A DNA stretch of 43,771 nucleotides, taken from IMG/VR virus record IMGVR_UViG_3300048110_000184, positions 1 through 43,771 of that record. One strand, written 5' to 3'. The stretch comes from a virus. Of this stretch, positions 7,180-16,508 are shown one piece after another. The translations under genes were made by a program, and so were the position numbers. How positions within the stretch are numbered: the first letter of the stretch is position 1; each line of letters begins with the position of its first letter. The notes under the pieces were generated by a model, which was given only the letters and a program-made list of their open reading frames with translations, was not told where the DNA came from and did no database searches.

Positions 7180-10100
7180 TGGCTATTATTAGACCACCAG
7201 TTACAGGTGATATGTCCTTAGACGCATGGATGGACCAGATTACAAAGCAAGTCTCACTAGCATCTCAAACAGCAGATGCAGTAGCTACATCTCAAGCATT
7301 AGCTTCAGGTCTCAATCCTGTTAATGCAGTAACACTGGTTTTATACAAACGTTATACAACTAATACTCTACCTGTCTCTGAAGAAATAAGTGTAGAGACT
7401 ATCTATGAATACTCTAGTGGTGTTCTTACAAACAGTGATAATCAATCTACTACAAACTTCAGTGGGTGGTCTAGGTCTATACCAGATATCTCTAATGGTG
7501 ATTACTTATATGCATGTCAAGTTAACATTGCAGATGTAGCACCTACGGAGAATATAGCAGCTACAGATTGGTCTACACCAGTCTTAATAGCTACAGCTAA
7601 TACAGAAGGTATTGATGGTTTTAATAATGCTACGGTAACTTTATATCAACGTACAAGTAGTGCTACTTCACCTGATGACCCTTTAGGTACTTTAACTTAT
7701 AACTTTGCTGAAGGTTCTTATACAAGAACAGTAACGAATGATGGTTGGGTTAGTATTGATAACTTAAGTTCTGGTGACTATTTATGGATTGCTACAGCAG
7801 GTGCAACATCTCGTGGAGCTACTTACGATATTGCTACAACAGAGTGGACAGTTTCTGGATTATCTGTAAATGGTATTGATGGTATTGATGGTACTAACGG
7901 TAGGTCTTCTGCTGTATTACTGATATACAAGAGAGCTACTACAGAACCTACAGCACCCACTGGTGGTTCATTTAACTTTGGAACATCAACACTTACTCCT
8001 CCTACTGAATGGTCTATTAGTATACCAACAGGTGATGACCCTGTATATGTATCACAAGCTATTGCATCTGTTATAGGTCAGAGTGGAACAGATAGTTCTA
8101 TTGCTTGGGACCAACCTAAGTTAGCTTTCCAAAACGGTAATGATGGTATTGACGGTGAAGACGGTGCTATAGGTAAATCTTTGTTTGAAGGATTTATATT
8201 TAAACGTAGTGCTACTACACCTACAGCACCGATTGGTGGTCAGTTTGACTTTACTACAAATGTACTGACACCACCTCCAGGTTGGTTTGTAGACATACCA
8301 GATGGGGATGACCCTGCATGGTTATCTACAGGTTTGTTTAGTGTCTTTGGAGATACAGGTATTGATAACACAGTTACTTGGACAGACCCTACTAAGTCTT
8401 TTGATAATGGTTTAGATGGTCAACCGGGCACTGATGGTTTGTCAGTATATCAATTTAATATATTTATAAGAAGTACTACTGTACCGGACACACCTAATGG
8501 TGGGTCTTATGACTTTACAAACAACACTGCAATTACACCTACAGGTTGGTCCGAAACTATACCTGCAGGTTCTGACCCTATTTACGTTTCAACAACTACA
8601 GCTAGTGTAAGTGGACCTACAGGCGTTGATGATAGTCTTACATGGATTGACCCTGTAGAGTTAGTACGTAATGGTATTGATGGTGTAGATGGGACTAACG
8701 GTGTATCTACCGCTTTAGTATCTATATTTAAAAGAAGTGGCACAGTCCCTACCACACCTACTGGTGGTTCATTCAACTTCTCTACATCGTTACTAACACC
8801 ACCCTCAGGTTGGTCCTCTAGTATCCCGACAGGTACAGACCCTGTATATGTAGTTCAAGCTATGGCCTCTGTTGAAGGTAATACTGGTATAGACGCTGTA
8901 CTATCATGGGGTGATGTAGTTGAGTTAGCTCGTAACGGAACTAACGGTGTAGATGGAGATGATGCTAAGTCTTTGTTTGAAGGACTTATCTTTAGACGTA
9001 GTGCTACAGAACCTACAATACCTGTAGGAGGTCAGTTTGACTTTGGTACTAATACACTGACACCACCTACAGATTGGTATGTAGACATCCCCAGTGGTGA
9101 CGAACCTGCTTGGATGTCTCAAGGTCTATTCCAAACCTATGGTGATACAGGTATAGATAATACAGTTACTTGGTCAACACCTACTAAGTCTTTTAGTAAT
9201 GGCCTTGATGGTGGTCCGGGTGCTGACGGTAATTCTGTTTACCAGTTTACAATATACTTACGTAGTGCCACAGCACCTTCAACACCTACTGGTGGTTCAT
9301 ATAACTTCAGTAGTAATACAGCCGTAGTACCTACAGGTTGGTCCGAAACTATACCTGCTACTGATGGAAACCCTTTATATACATCTACAACTACTGCATC
9401 TATTAATGGGGCTACAGGTACTGATGCTTCTCTAACATGGTCCACACCTTCAGAGTCCTTAAAGGATGGAGTGGATGGACCACCGGGACCACCGGGAGAT
9501 CCGGGACCACCGGGAGATCCGGGTAATGATGGAGATCCTGCACCTAGATATACTTCAACTCGTTTGTGGTATGAAGGTGATGGCACACAACCGAGTGCAC
9601 CTACAGCTACTATAACTTGGTCTAATGGTGTTATTAGTAATTTACCGTCAGGTTGGTCTGGAACAGGACCTACTATTGATGCTAATGGATCTACTATTGC
9701 TTGGTTCTCTGATATAACTTTTTCCGAACCTACTGGAGAAGCTGCTACATCTAACGGTACTGGTACTACTCCACAACGAGCTATTAACTTTGATGGTATA
9801 GTTACATTTACTAACAGTAACACTATAAGTGACGGCACTACATCTCAAGCATTTGGATCTTTAGCAGGTGCTAGTAGTGTTGACTTAAGTACTCAAGTGT
9901 CAGGTACCCTTAGTGATACCAATGCAGCAGATACACTAAAGAACTCTAATGTAACTAAAGCAACTGTTGGTGCTAATGCAGTGTATAGACAGAATGCTAT
10001 ACCTACATCAGGAGTTATTGCAGGTGATATCTGGATAGATACTAATGATAATAACAAGGTGTATGTTGCAGCTAGTACTGGTTCTAATCAGATTACATCA

Positions 10101-11180
10101 GGTGAGTGGACATTAACTCAAGACTCTGCAGGTGCAGCTAGTGCAGCTAGTACAGCTCAGGCTACAGCTAATACAGCTAACACTGCAGCAGGTACAGCAC
10201 AGACTACAGCTAACAGTAAGAACTCTATATTTAGACAGATAAGTACACCGTCAGCTAATAAAGCAGGGGATATCTGGATTGATACTGATGATAATAATAA
10301 AGTCTATATATCTACAGGTACAGGTACAGGTAACTGGGTTGTTGAAACTGGTATTAATAATACATCAATATCATTATCTAACAGTGGTGCTTTGACTGTT
10401 GGTAGTATAAGTTTAGGTGGTGTGACTTATAGTGGTTTAGGTAATGTACCTAAAGCTCAACTACCTAATGTAGCTGAAGCTATTAATGAGAATACAACTA
10501 CTATTGATGGTGCTAAGATTACTACAGGTTCTCTTGCAGCTAATCGTATTGATGCAGCTAGTGGTAACTTTAATGTCGCTAACATACCTGATCTGAATGC
10601 TAATAAGATTACAGCAGGGACTATAGCTGCTGCTAGGTTAGACGCTGACACTATTACATCTAAGGTACTTAGTGTTGATTGGGCTAAGATAACTAATGTA
10701 GAGGTTGAAAGTGCAGATATAAAAGACCTTGCTGTATCTACTGCTAAGATAAAAAATGCTGCTATCAGTACACTTAAGATTGGTGAGAATCAAGTCACGC
10801 TACCTAACTCTGTATTTTCATCTGGCTCTACTGCTGCAGGTAACTCATCTGGTACATCTACAGAGTATACAGTACAACAAATAACAGTAACTACAACTGG
10901 TGCTCCTGTTCTTATAACATTCTTTGGTGTTTATGCATTAGCTGCAGGGTTTGGTAACGCCTCTTGGGTTAACCTAAAGTTATATAGAGACACTTCAGAG
11001 TTAAGAAACTATGGTGAGATCGGTAGAAACCCAGTTGAGTTAACTACACAAAGAGGTTCTGTTGCAGTGGCATTTAAAGATACACCTGCTGCAGGTACTT
11101 ACACTTACTATGTAAAATGTAGTGGTAGGACTGGGACAATGACTAGTAGGTCTTTAAACACATTAGAGGTGAAACGATGA
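7179..11180 (+). CDS. Large modular tail protein with collagen-like segment
   Basis: A 1333-residue fibrous protein. After a short N-terminal anchor it has about nine modules of 85-90 residues, each with a start like FKRSATTPTAP, a GG(S/Q)(F/Y)(N/D)F strand and an end like NGIDGVDGTNG. Modules 3-5 are repeated as modules 6-8. Residues of about 763-790 form a collagen-like GPPGPPGDPGPPGDPG stretch. The C-terminal half has two copies of an AGDIWID(T)DDNNKVY unit, an Ala/Thr-rich helical stretch (STAQATANTANTAAG), and a beta-rich tip domain. Fibre or tail-tip function with receptor contact is likely. It starts on the stop of the preceding tail gene (TAATG) and its stop overlaps the chaperone-like gene at 11177. 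Confidence 0.8.
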   Translation: MAIIRPPVTGDMSLDAWMDQITKQVSLASQTADAVATSQALASGLNPVNAVTLVLYKRYTTNTLPVSEEISVETIYEYSSGVLTNSDNQSTTNFSGWSRSIPDISNGDYLYACQVNIADVAPTENIAATDWSTPVLIATANTEGIDGFNNATVTLYQRTSSATSPDDPLGTLTYNFAEGSYTRTVTNDGWVSIDNLSSGDYLWIATAGATSRGATYDIATTEWTVSGLSVNGIDGIDGTNGRSSAVLLIYKRATTEPTAPTGGSFNFGTSTLTPPTEWSISIPTGDDPVYVSQAIASVIGQSGTDSSIAWDQPKLAFQNGNDGIDGEDGAIGKSLFEGFIFKRSATTPTAPIGGQFDFTTNVLTPPPGWFVDIPDGDDPAWLSTGLFSVFGDTGIDNTVTWTDPTKSFDNGLDGQPGTDGLSVYQFNIFIRSTTVPDTPNGGSYDFTNNTAITPTGWSETIPAGSDPIYVSTTTASVSGPTGVDDSLTWIDPVELVRNGIDGVDGTNGVSTALVSIFKRSGTVPTTPTGGSFNFSTSLLTPPSGWSSSIPTGTDPVYVVQAMASVEGNTGIDAVLSWGDVVELARNGTNGVDGDDAKSLFEGLIFRRSATEPTIPVGGQFDFGTNTLTPPTDWYVDIPSGDEPAWMSQGLFQTYGDTGIDNTVTWSTPTKSFSNGLDGGPGADGNSVYQFTIYLRSATAPSTPTGGSYNFSSNTAVVPTGWSETIPATDGNPLYTSTTTASINGATGTDASLTWSTPSESLKDGVDGPPGPPGDPGPPGDPGNDGDPAPRYTSTRLWYEGDGTQPSAPTATITWSNGVISNLPSGWSGTGPTIDANGSTIAWFSDITFSEPTGEAATSNGTGTTPQRAINFDGIVTFTNSNTISDGTTSQAFGSLAGASSVDLSTQVSGTLSDTNAADTLKNSNVTKATVGANAVYRQNAIPTSGVIAGDIWIDTNDNNKVYVAASTGSNQITSGEWTLTQDSAGAASAASTAQATANTANTAAGTAQTTANSKNSIFRQISTPSANKAGDIWIDTDDNNKVYISTGTGTGNWVVETGINNTSISLSNSGALTVGSISLGGVTYSGLGNVPKAQLPNVAEAINENTTTIDGAKITTGSLAANRIDAASGNFNVANIPDLNANKITAGTIAAARLDADTITSKVLSVDWAKITNVEVESADIKDLAVSTAKIKNAAISTLKIGENQVTLPNSVFSSGSTAAGNSSGTSTEYTVQQITVTTTGAPVLITFFGVYALAAGFGNASWVNLKLYRDTSELRNYGEIGRNPVELTTQRGSVAVAFKDTPAAGTYTYYVKCSGRTGTMTSRSLNTLEVKR
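7911..9470 (+). repeat. Tandem duplication of a three-module block inside the tail gene
   Basis: Modules 3-4-5 (7911-8711) and 6-7-8 (8712-9470) correspond one to one. Modules 3 and 6 share TPTGGSFNF and DPVYV; 4 and 7 share KSLFEG, GGQFDF and GDTGIDNTVTW; 5 and 8 share GGSY, PTGWSETIPA and STTTAS. The register between modules 4 and 7 (8175 to 8967) is 792 bases, exactly 264 codons. DNA identity is partial, so the duplication is old. Confidence 0.8.
9468..9542 (+). repeat. Collagen-like GC-rich direct repeat
   Basis: Within the tail gene, a run of Gly-Pro-Pro/Gly-Asp-Pro codons is written with near-identical GC-rich units; CCGGGACCACCGGGAGAT occurs twice in direct succession. It stands out against the AT-rich surroundings. 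It encodes a short collagen-type triple helix in a trimeric fibre and is a likely site of slippage. Confidence 0.85.
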
Positions 11181-11557
11181 AGAACTTTATTGTATATGAT
11201 AATAAAGGTGTAATCTTACGTACAGGTACATGTAGTGATATTGATTTAGAACTACAGTCTAATAACGATGAGTTTGTTATGGAAGGTATTTGTGAAGATT
11301 CTGATAACCATACAGTAGTTAACGGTCAGTTAATCTACACACCTAAAGTACCTACAGTAGATGAGGTTCAGGATGAAATAAGAGAAACTAGAAACTACAG
11401 ATTAAGAGCTAGTGACTGGACTCAAATGCCTGATGCACCTCTAAGTGACTCTAAAAAACTAGAGTGGGCTACATACCGACAACAACTACGGGACTTACCA
11501 AGTCTTTACTTAAATGAAACAGATATAAACAACGTAGTGTTCCCTGAGAAACCTTAG
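11177..11557 (+). CDS. Tail assembly chaperone-like protein
   Basis: A 126-residue protein starting inside the end of the large tail gene (ATGA overlap). The C-terminal half has the sequence RNYRLRASDWTQMPDAPLSD, followed by KKLEWATYRQQLRDLP, the hallmark of the phage tail assembly chaperone (Phage_tail_APC) family found behind tail fibre or tip genes. The N-terminal half is a small beta-rich domain (FIVYDNKGVILRTG). Inferred role: folding or assembly of the preceding fibre. Recognition of the C-terminal motif is confident; the partner is inferred from overlap. Confidence 0.75.
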   Translation: MKNFIVYDNKGVILRTGTCSDIDLELQSNNDEFVMEGICEDSDNHTVVNGQLIYTPKVPTVDEVQDEIRETRNYRLRASDWTQMPDAPLSDSKKLEWATYRQQLRDLPSLYLNETDINNVVFPEKP

Positions 11558-11578
11558 GGGCACTACACGAGGACATTT

Positions 11579-12034
11579 ATGTATACAGGAATACTATTAA
11601 AACCTGATGAGGTTCTATCTCATTGGATAATTCTAGAACCTTATATTAAAAACTTTCTTGATAAAGGTAATGGAGAGAGTACTTCATTTGATATAGGACA
11701 GAAAGCTATTAACAACCTATATCAAGTGTGGGTTGTACAAAACAAAGATAAAGATATTGTTGGTGTTGCTGTCACTAAGGTTGACACATACCCACAGCAT
11801 AAATCTTTACATATCTTAGGACTCTCTGGGGAGTTCTGGGATGAATGGAAACATTTGCACAACACATGCTTTGAACCTTTCGCTAAGTTACATGGGTGTT
11901 CTGAAGTTACTATTTGGGGTCGTAAGGCTTGGACTAGGAAACTAAAAGAACTTCAAGGGTCTAATGGTGAGACCTATACTGAGAAGCATGTAATCATGTC
12001 TATGAAATTAAAACAGGAGAACCATGATGGTTGA
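11579..12034 (+). CDS. GNAT-like phage structural-region protein
   Basis: A 151-residue protein with a GNAT-like pattern: a central strand pair (YQVWVVQNKDKDIVGVAVTKVDTYP), a following strand (KSLHILGLSG) and a helix leading to a strand (GCSEVTIWGRKAW). Similar GNAT-like proteins occur next to ejection genes in many podoviruses. The usual acetyl-CoA pyrophosphate loop (Q/RxxGxG/A) is not obvious, so it may be a fold used structurally instead of an active enzyme. It has a CGAGGAC site upstream, and its stop overlaps the next gene by 11 bases. Confidence 0.55.
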   Translation: MYTGILLKPDEVLSHWIILEPYIKNFLDKGNGESTSFDIGQKAINNLYQVWVVQNKDKDIVGVAVTKVDTYPQHKSLHILGLSGEFWDEWKHLHNTCFEPFAKLHGCSEVTIWGRKAWTRKLKELQGSNGETYTEKHVIMSMKLKQENHDG

Positions 12035-12623
12035 CCAATTTGAAGTTAATAACTTATCAGTAGGTCTAGACTACCTACCTAAAGAAGTGTCTAAACTAGT
12101 AAACAAGAATATATGTAATGGTGGAGGTGGTGGTGGTACAACTACTACAGAATTAGACCCTGATATTAAAAGAGCTATCTTACCTGGTATTCAGAAAGTA
12201 TCTGATATGTATGGTACTGGTGAGTTTGATAAAGTTGCAGATCAAGAAGCTGCTCGTAAAGCATTACAGACACAACAAGACTTAGCAACTAAATCTTTGT
12301 CTGAAGGTTTAGGTACTCAGAATCTATTAAATGAGATGCGTAATACTGAAGGTAGTTTATTAGCAGGTTCTCAAGGAGCCCTAGGTTCTGCTCGTGGAGA
12401 CAGAGCTCGTGAAGCTGCTTTAGTAGATAAGAGTATGCAGTTATCTCAAGCAGACTTAAATGTTAAACAACAAGCTGCTGATGCGTTAGGTAATATTGCA
12501 GGTCAAGAACGTCAGCTTACTCAAGAACAATTAGACGCTCCTTTACGTGGTTCTGAAAGATACTTCGGTATGTTAGCAGGTGCTCCTCAAGGTTCTAAGA
12601 CTACTCAAACTGGAGGTAAGTAA
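12024..12623 (+). CDS. Ejection-type internal virion protein
   Basis: A 199-residue protein with a six-glycine and four-threonine linker at about residues 33-42 followed by a long, Ala/Gln-rich helical region (AARKALQTQQDLATKSL; LGSARGDRAREAALVDK; QAADALGNIAGQERQL). It ends in a LDAPLRGSERYFGMLAGAP segment, a type of ending common in phage DNA-transfer or ejection proteins. It overlaps the GNAT-like gene (AGGAG site, ATGATG start; the second ATG is possible) and its stop overlaps the next start (TAATG). It opens a run of genes that looks like a podoviral ejection module. Confidence 0.55.
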   Translation: MMVDQFEVNNLSVGLDYLPKEVSKLVNKNICNGGGGGGTTTTELDPDIKRAILPGIQKVSDMYGTGEFDKVADQEAARKALQTQQDLATKSLSEGLGTQNLLNEMRNTEGSLLAGSQGALGSARGDRAREAALVDKSMQLSQADLNVKQQAADALGNIAGQERQLTQEQLDAPLRGSERYFGMLAGAPQGSKTTQTGGK

Positions 12624-13495
12624 TGTTACAACCGTATCAACAACGTCAACATAACGCTGTAGAACAAGCTCAAGGTAACCCAATCCTAGGGACCCTTGGG
12701 ACTATCGCAGGTACTGCTGCTGGGGCTGCCATGGGTGGTCCTGCTGGGGCTGCTATTGGTGCTTCTCTTGGTAGTCAACTAGGTAACGTAGCTTCTGGAG
12801 CTCCTATTGACCCAGCTCAGATGGCTGTGTCAGGTGTAACCTCTGGGTTATCTGCAGGTAGTAAAGCTGTTGGTGAGGCTGCTAAGGGTTTAGATGCTGC
12901 TAAACAAAGTGCTGTATCTGCAATGGCTAAATCTGGTGTAGACTCTGCTGCTCACAAGGCAGCTATTGAACAGGTAAAACAAGCAGGTATGAAATCTCTG
13001 GAAGCTCAAGGTTCTATACTTAATGACCCGTTTGGTAAAGCAGCTAGACAAGTTAAGTCTGTCTTTATGGCTGATGGTGGTCAAGTTAAGAGTAAGAAGC
13101 AAGACCTTAAGCGTGATAAAGATGGTAACTATATCCTACCTGCTAACTTTGACTTTAGTAAGTTAGAGCGTATGTCTGAGAATGAAAGACAAGAAAGAGC
13201 TAACCTAGACCAACAACTTAAAAGTAAAGCCCAGTATAAAGCTGATGGTGGTCAAGTCAATTCACCACTCGCTAAGTTTGATATTAATAACTTAAAAGAT
13301 ATGAAATCTGGTGATAGAGATAGATTATTAATGATGGGTTTATTACCGTTATTGACTGGTGGTAATATGTCTATGATGGGTGGCTTAGGTGCTCAAGCTT
13401 TGAACCTAAGTAAAGGTGGTATGGCTGGACCTTTAAACGGCTGTGATGACCCTGCATATAAAGCTTGTGGTGGTATGGCTAAGAAAAGATACTAG
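12623..13495 (+). CDS. Glycine/alanine-rich ejection-type virion protein
   Basis: A 290-residue protein. Residues of about 21-60 are a small-residue hydrophobic stretch (IAGTAAGAAMGGPAGAAIGA) of the kind seen in membrane-inserting phage ejection proteins and glycine-zipper proteins. The middle is helical. Two ADGGQV motifs (about residues 150 and 208) and a late GGMAGP/CGGMAKK tail follow. The ADGG motif recurs in the gene at 14532. The gene starts on the stop of the preceding gene. Role inferred: internal virion protein that enters the host envelope during DNA entry. No enzymatic motif was seen. Confidence 0.55.
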   Translation: MLQPYQQRQHNAVEQAQGNPILGTLGTIAGTAAGAAMGGPAGAAIGASLGSQLGNVASGAPIDPAQMAVSGVTSGLSAGSKAVGEAAKGLDAAKQSAVSAMAKSGVDSAAHKAAIEQVKQAGMKSLEAQGSILNDPFGKAARQVKSVFMADGGQVKSKKQDLKRDKDGNYILPANFDFSKLERMSENERQERANLDQQLKSKAQYKADGGQVNSPLAKFDINNLKDMKSGDRDRLLMMGLLPLLTGGNMSMMGGLGAQALNLSKGGMAGPLNGCDDPAYKACGGMAKKRY

Positions 13496-13504
13496 GAGTA
13501 ATAT

Positions 13505-14530
13505 ATGTCAGTATCTAATGAAGACCTTCAATACCTATTAAGCCTAGGGTTAACCGAGGAACAAGCACTAGCTGCATTAGGTGCTCAACCTATTGACTCA
13601 CAAACTATTGCTTCAGGTGTATCATCTGGTTTAGAGATACAACCTCAAGTACCTACTATAGGGCAAACCATATCAGATCAGATAGTTTCTACAGGTAATG
13701 GTGTTGAAGCACAAGAAGCGCAAGCTAGATTAGATGAGTACGGAAGAGACTCTTCAGACTCTAGTGTAAGGGGCGATGCAAGCACTATACCATTAACAGG
13801 AGACCAGTCTGTTAGTATTACTCAAGATATTCTAAACAGTAATCCAGATGTTTCAAACTACTACGGGTCTAACCCTAATGCTACTTTAGATAATATCTTA
13901 CCAGATGTTATTGCTCCTCCTCTAGATTCTATAGAGATGAGTCATATTCCTACTCAAAGTGATATCTTTGGTACTGACTACGGTGATGGTTCAACTATGA
14001 GTACCTCACCTACTTCAGGTGGTATAGGTGACTTTAGTGATAATGTAACTACCCCTATTGAAGAGCAGTATGGTGAGCAAGTTACATTTGATACATCAGG
14101 TAATGTTGTAACTGGACCTCAATCAGGCACTCCAGGTATTCCAGTAACTTCATTACCAGGTGTAGGTGGTTTAGAGAATTCTCAATACAGCCCAAGGAAA
14201 AAGATAGGGTTTCGTGAAAGAACTAACATCCCACCTGTAGGTAACGATATAGGTTCACCTCCACAAAACAATATACCAAATACACCAACAGTTGAACCTG
14301 ATATAGGAGTACCTCCACCGACTACACCTCCCCCTCAGCCTAACACTGTAGGTGGTGGTTATAGTAATAGTGGTGGTTCTACATTACCAGTGTCAAACGT
14401 AGGATCGTTTCAACAAACAAATGAACCTCCAGTAAGTTTTGGTAACACTCAAAGTACAATAGCATATAGGTCTAGTGGTGGTTTAATACTAGGAGACCCT
14501 ATGCCTGGATATAAGGGTAGAGGAAAATAA
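13505..14530 (+). CDS. Low-complexity structural-region protein
   Basis: A 341-residue protein, mostly Ser/Thr/Gly/Pro/Asn-rich and probably disordered, with a short helical N-terminus (NEDLQYLLSLGLTEEQALAALG, a UBA-like pattern by eye), a proline stretch (PPPTTPPPQP) and a GGLILGDPMPGYKGRGK tail. It has an AGGAG site nine bases after the previous gene, and the next gene follows after one base. No family is recognised. The context suggests a minor virion protein or assembly factor. Confidence 0.6.
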   Translation: MSVSNEDLQYLLSLGLTEEQALAALGAQPIDSQTIASGVSSGLEIQPQVPTIGQTISDQIVSTGNGVEAQEAQARLDEYGRDSSDSSVRGDASTIPLTGDQSVSITQDILNSNPDVSNYYGSNPNATLDNILPDVIAPPLDSIEMSHIPTQSDIFGTDYGDGSTMSTSPTSGGIGDFSDNVTTPIEEQYGEQVTFDTSGNVVTGPQSGTPGIPVTSLPGVGGLENSQYSPRKKIGFRERTNIPPVGNDIGSPPQNNIPNTPTVEPDIGVPPPTTPPPQPNTVGGGYSNSGGSTLPVSNVGSFQQTNEPPVSFGNTQSTIAYRSSGGLILGDPMPGYKGRGK

Positions 14531-14531
14531 T

Positions 14532-16496
14532 ATGAACTTAAAGAAAGTAACACAAAAGAATGCTGATGGTTCATCTATCTCTTATGAGTTTGATGTTCCA
14601 AAGATGCAAGATATACCAGACCACCCAGGGGACCCTAAGGGAACTGATACAGTACCTGCATGGTTAACTCCTGGAGAGTTCGTAATGAACGCTGAGGCTA
14701 CTCGTATGTTTGAGCCACAGATTGAAGCAATGAATAATGCTGGTAGGGCTGTACAGAAAGCCCAAGGTGGTTCTATACCTGAGTATAAAGCTGATGGTGG
14801 GGAGATACCTAATACGCAGAGTGCTGGTGATGTACCTTTAGAGTTATCAGGAGTTAACCCTGCAGAACTATTGTCACAACAACAAGCTGAACGTAAAAGA
14901 GAACTTGAAAGTATTCTTGGTACTCCAGATATTCCAGACAGTTTACCTCTAATTCCTGAGAGAGATCCTAAGTTACAAGCTAAGCTTGATGCAGTTAATC
15001 CTAATTTAAAACCGATTGCAGAAACTCCGAGTCAAGAAGGTCTTGATGTACCTCAGTTAGAACCTGGTGACTTCTTTATTCCTAAAGATATTACTAATGA
15101 TGAAGGTAAAGACTTAATTAAGAAAGCTGAAGCAGATTATGTGAATGGTGATATTTCTAAAGAAGAACTTACCAGAGTTAAAGATGAAGTGTTTGCTGAT
15201 GTTTCTAACACCGCATCTAGAGGTCGTGCTATTGCAGAAGGAGAAAGGGATAAGCTTCTTGAGAAAAGACAACGAGCAATAGATGTTGGTCAAGATACTT
15301 CTGCTATTGATGCTGAGATTGCTGCATTAGATAAGGCAAGTAAAGCACCTCGACCTGATATACTAAGTCGTGAAGATGCACCTCCTTTGCTTAAAATACA
15401 AGCTGCTGTAGCTGCAACAGAAGGTGAGCCTAATCCAGGTAATGATAATAAGACATCTAAAGAAGTAGAAACCGCTGGTAGTGATGTTAAAGATACAGAC
15501 CCAACTATGTGGGAGAAGGCTAAAGGTTTTATCTACGATGCATTCGATGAAGTCTTAGATACCAAAGGTCTCACACAAGCTGCTTTATTATACTTAGGTT
15601 CTCGTGCTTTAGGGTACTCCCACGGAGGTTCTCTTAACTACGTAGGTAAAGCTTATGCACAGCAGATAGGTAACAAACTTAAAGCAGCTGACAAAGCTTC
15701 TTTATCTAATAAGTTTACTAAAGAGTCTGTTGAGAAGTACCGTAAGACTGGTAATGTCTCTGACCTTAAAGCTACATCTAGTTGGTCTGATGATAAGACT
15801 AACATCTACGTTAACAATGCAGGTAAGACCTTTAATGTTGTATCTCAAAAGTCAGCTGATGGTAAGATTAGACATATCGATGTAGACACTGGTAAGCCTA
15901 TAGATATCCGTAAGTTAGAACTTAATGAAGATAGAACTGCTAGGGTAGCTAATAACAGTAAGCGTTCAGCTGGTATTGCAGATGCAGAGTATAGAGCTAG
16001 GATTCCTAAGGATGACCAAGATTCTATCAGATCTCGTCTACCAACCCCTGAAGCTATTGGTAACGCAACATCTACTAAGTTTATAGAGATGGGTTTAAAT
16101 CCAGCTCAAGCTAATAAGATAATAGCGGATATCACTAGAGAGATGATTAAGGATGTTAGTGTTAATGACAAGTTAGAGTTGACTGAAGCATCGTTAATAC
16201 CTTACGTTAATAAACGCATTCTAACTATGTCTTTAGAGCAGCAAGGTTTAGCTAAAGAGTTTGATGGTGTTACTCCTGAAGCTGTTGCTACTACTCTTGG
16301 TTTAAATATTAATCAAGAAGACCCTGTAGCAGTACAAAAGGAAATTAAAGACTTAGCTATGCTATGGAAAAGTTTAAATGCTAAAGGTAAAGAGTATTAC
16401 AATAATCGTAGAACTGAAGGTATGCCACCTATTTTAGTATTACTAGATGAGGTTAACAAAGGTAAGGCTAATAAGGACTTATTTAAAGTCAAGTAA
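14532..16496 (+). CDS. Internal virion/structural protein with DTVPAWLTPGEF motif
   Basis: A 654-residue protein. Near residue 40 it has GTDTVPAWLTPGEFVMN, a motif that recurs in many phage structural proteins, usually as DTVPAMLTPGEFV.N; its function is unknown to me. A YKADGGEIP motif like those in the gene at 12623 follows at about residue 85. The rest is helical and charged, with one moderately hydrophobic stretch (about residues 347-380, LTQAALLYLGSRALGY). The C-terminal third (about 470-654) looks like a compact helical domain. It belongs to the same run as the ejection proteins. Function not known. Confidence 0.6.
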   Translation: MNLKKVTQKNADGSSISYEFDVPKMQDIPDHPGDPKGTDTVPAWLTPGEFVMNAEATRMFEPQIEAMNNAGRAVQKAQGGSIPEYKADGGEIPNTQSAGDVPLELSGVNPAELLSQQQAERKRELESILGTPDIPDSLPLIPERDPKLQAKLDAVNPNLKPIAETPSQEGLDVPQLEPGDFFIPKDITNDEGKDLIKKAEADYVNGDISKEELTRVKDEVFADVSNTASRGRAIAEGERDKLLEKRQRAIDVGQDTSAIDAEIAALDKASKAPRPDILSREDAPPLLKIQAAVAATEGEPNPGNDNKTSKEVETAGSDVKDTDPTMWEKAKGFIYDAFDEVLDTKGLTQAALLYLGSRALGYSHGGSLNYVGKAYAQQIGNKLKAADKASLSNKFTKESVEKYRKTGNVSDLKATSSWSDDKTNIYVNNAGKTFNVVSQKSADGKIRHIDVDTGKPIDIRKLELNEDRTARVANNSKRSAGIADAEYRARIPKDDQDSIRSRLPTPEAIGNATSTKFIEMGLNPAQANKIIADITREMIKDVSVNDKLELTEASLIPYVNKRILTMSLEQQGLAKEFDGVTPEAVATTLGLNINQEDPVAVQKEIKDLAMLWKSLNAKGKEYYNNRRTEGMPPILVLLDEVNKGKANKDLFKVK

Positions 16497-16508
16497 TAGG
16501 AGATACTT

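Noticed and set aside
9239-9838. 199-residue open frame on the - strand opposite the collagen-like segment
   Set aside because: It is the mirror of GC-rich Gly/Pro codons of the tail gene, has low complexity, no ribosome-binding site in context and opposes a certain gene.
11579-12034. Active N-acetyltransferase
   Set aside because: The overall pattern is GNAT-like, but I cannot see a clear acetyl-CoA binding loop, so only a GNAT-like fold is claimed.
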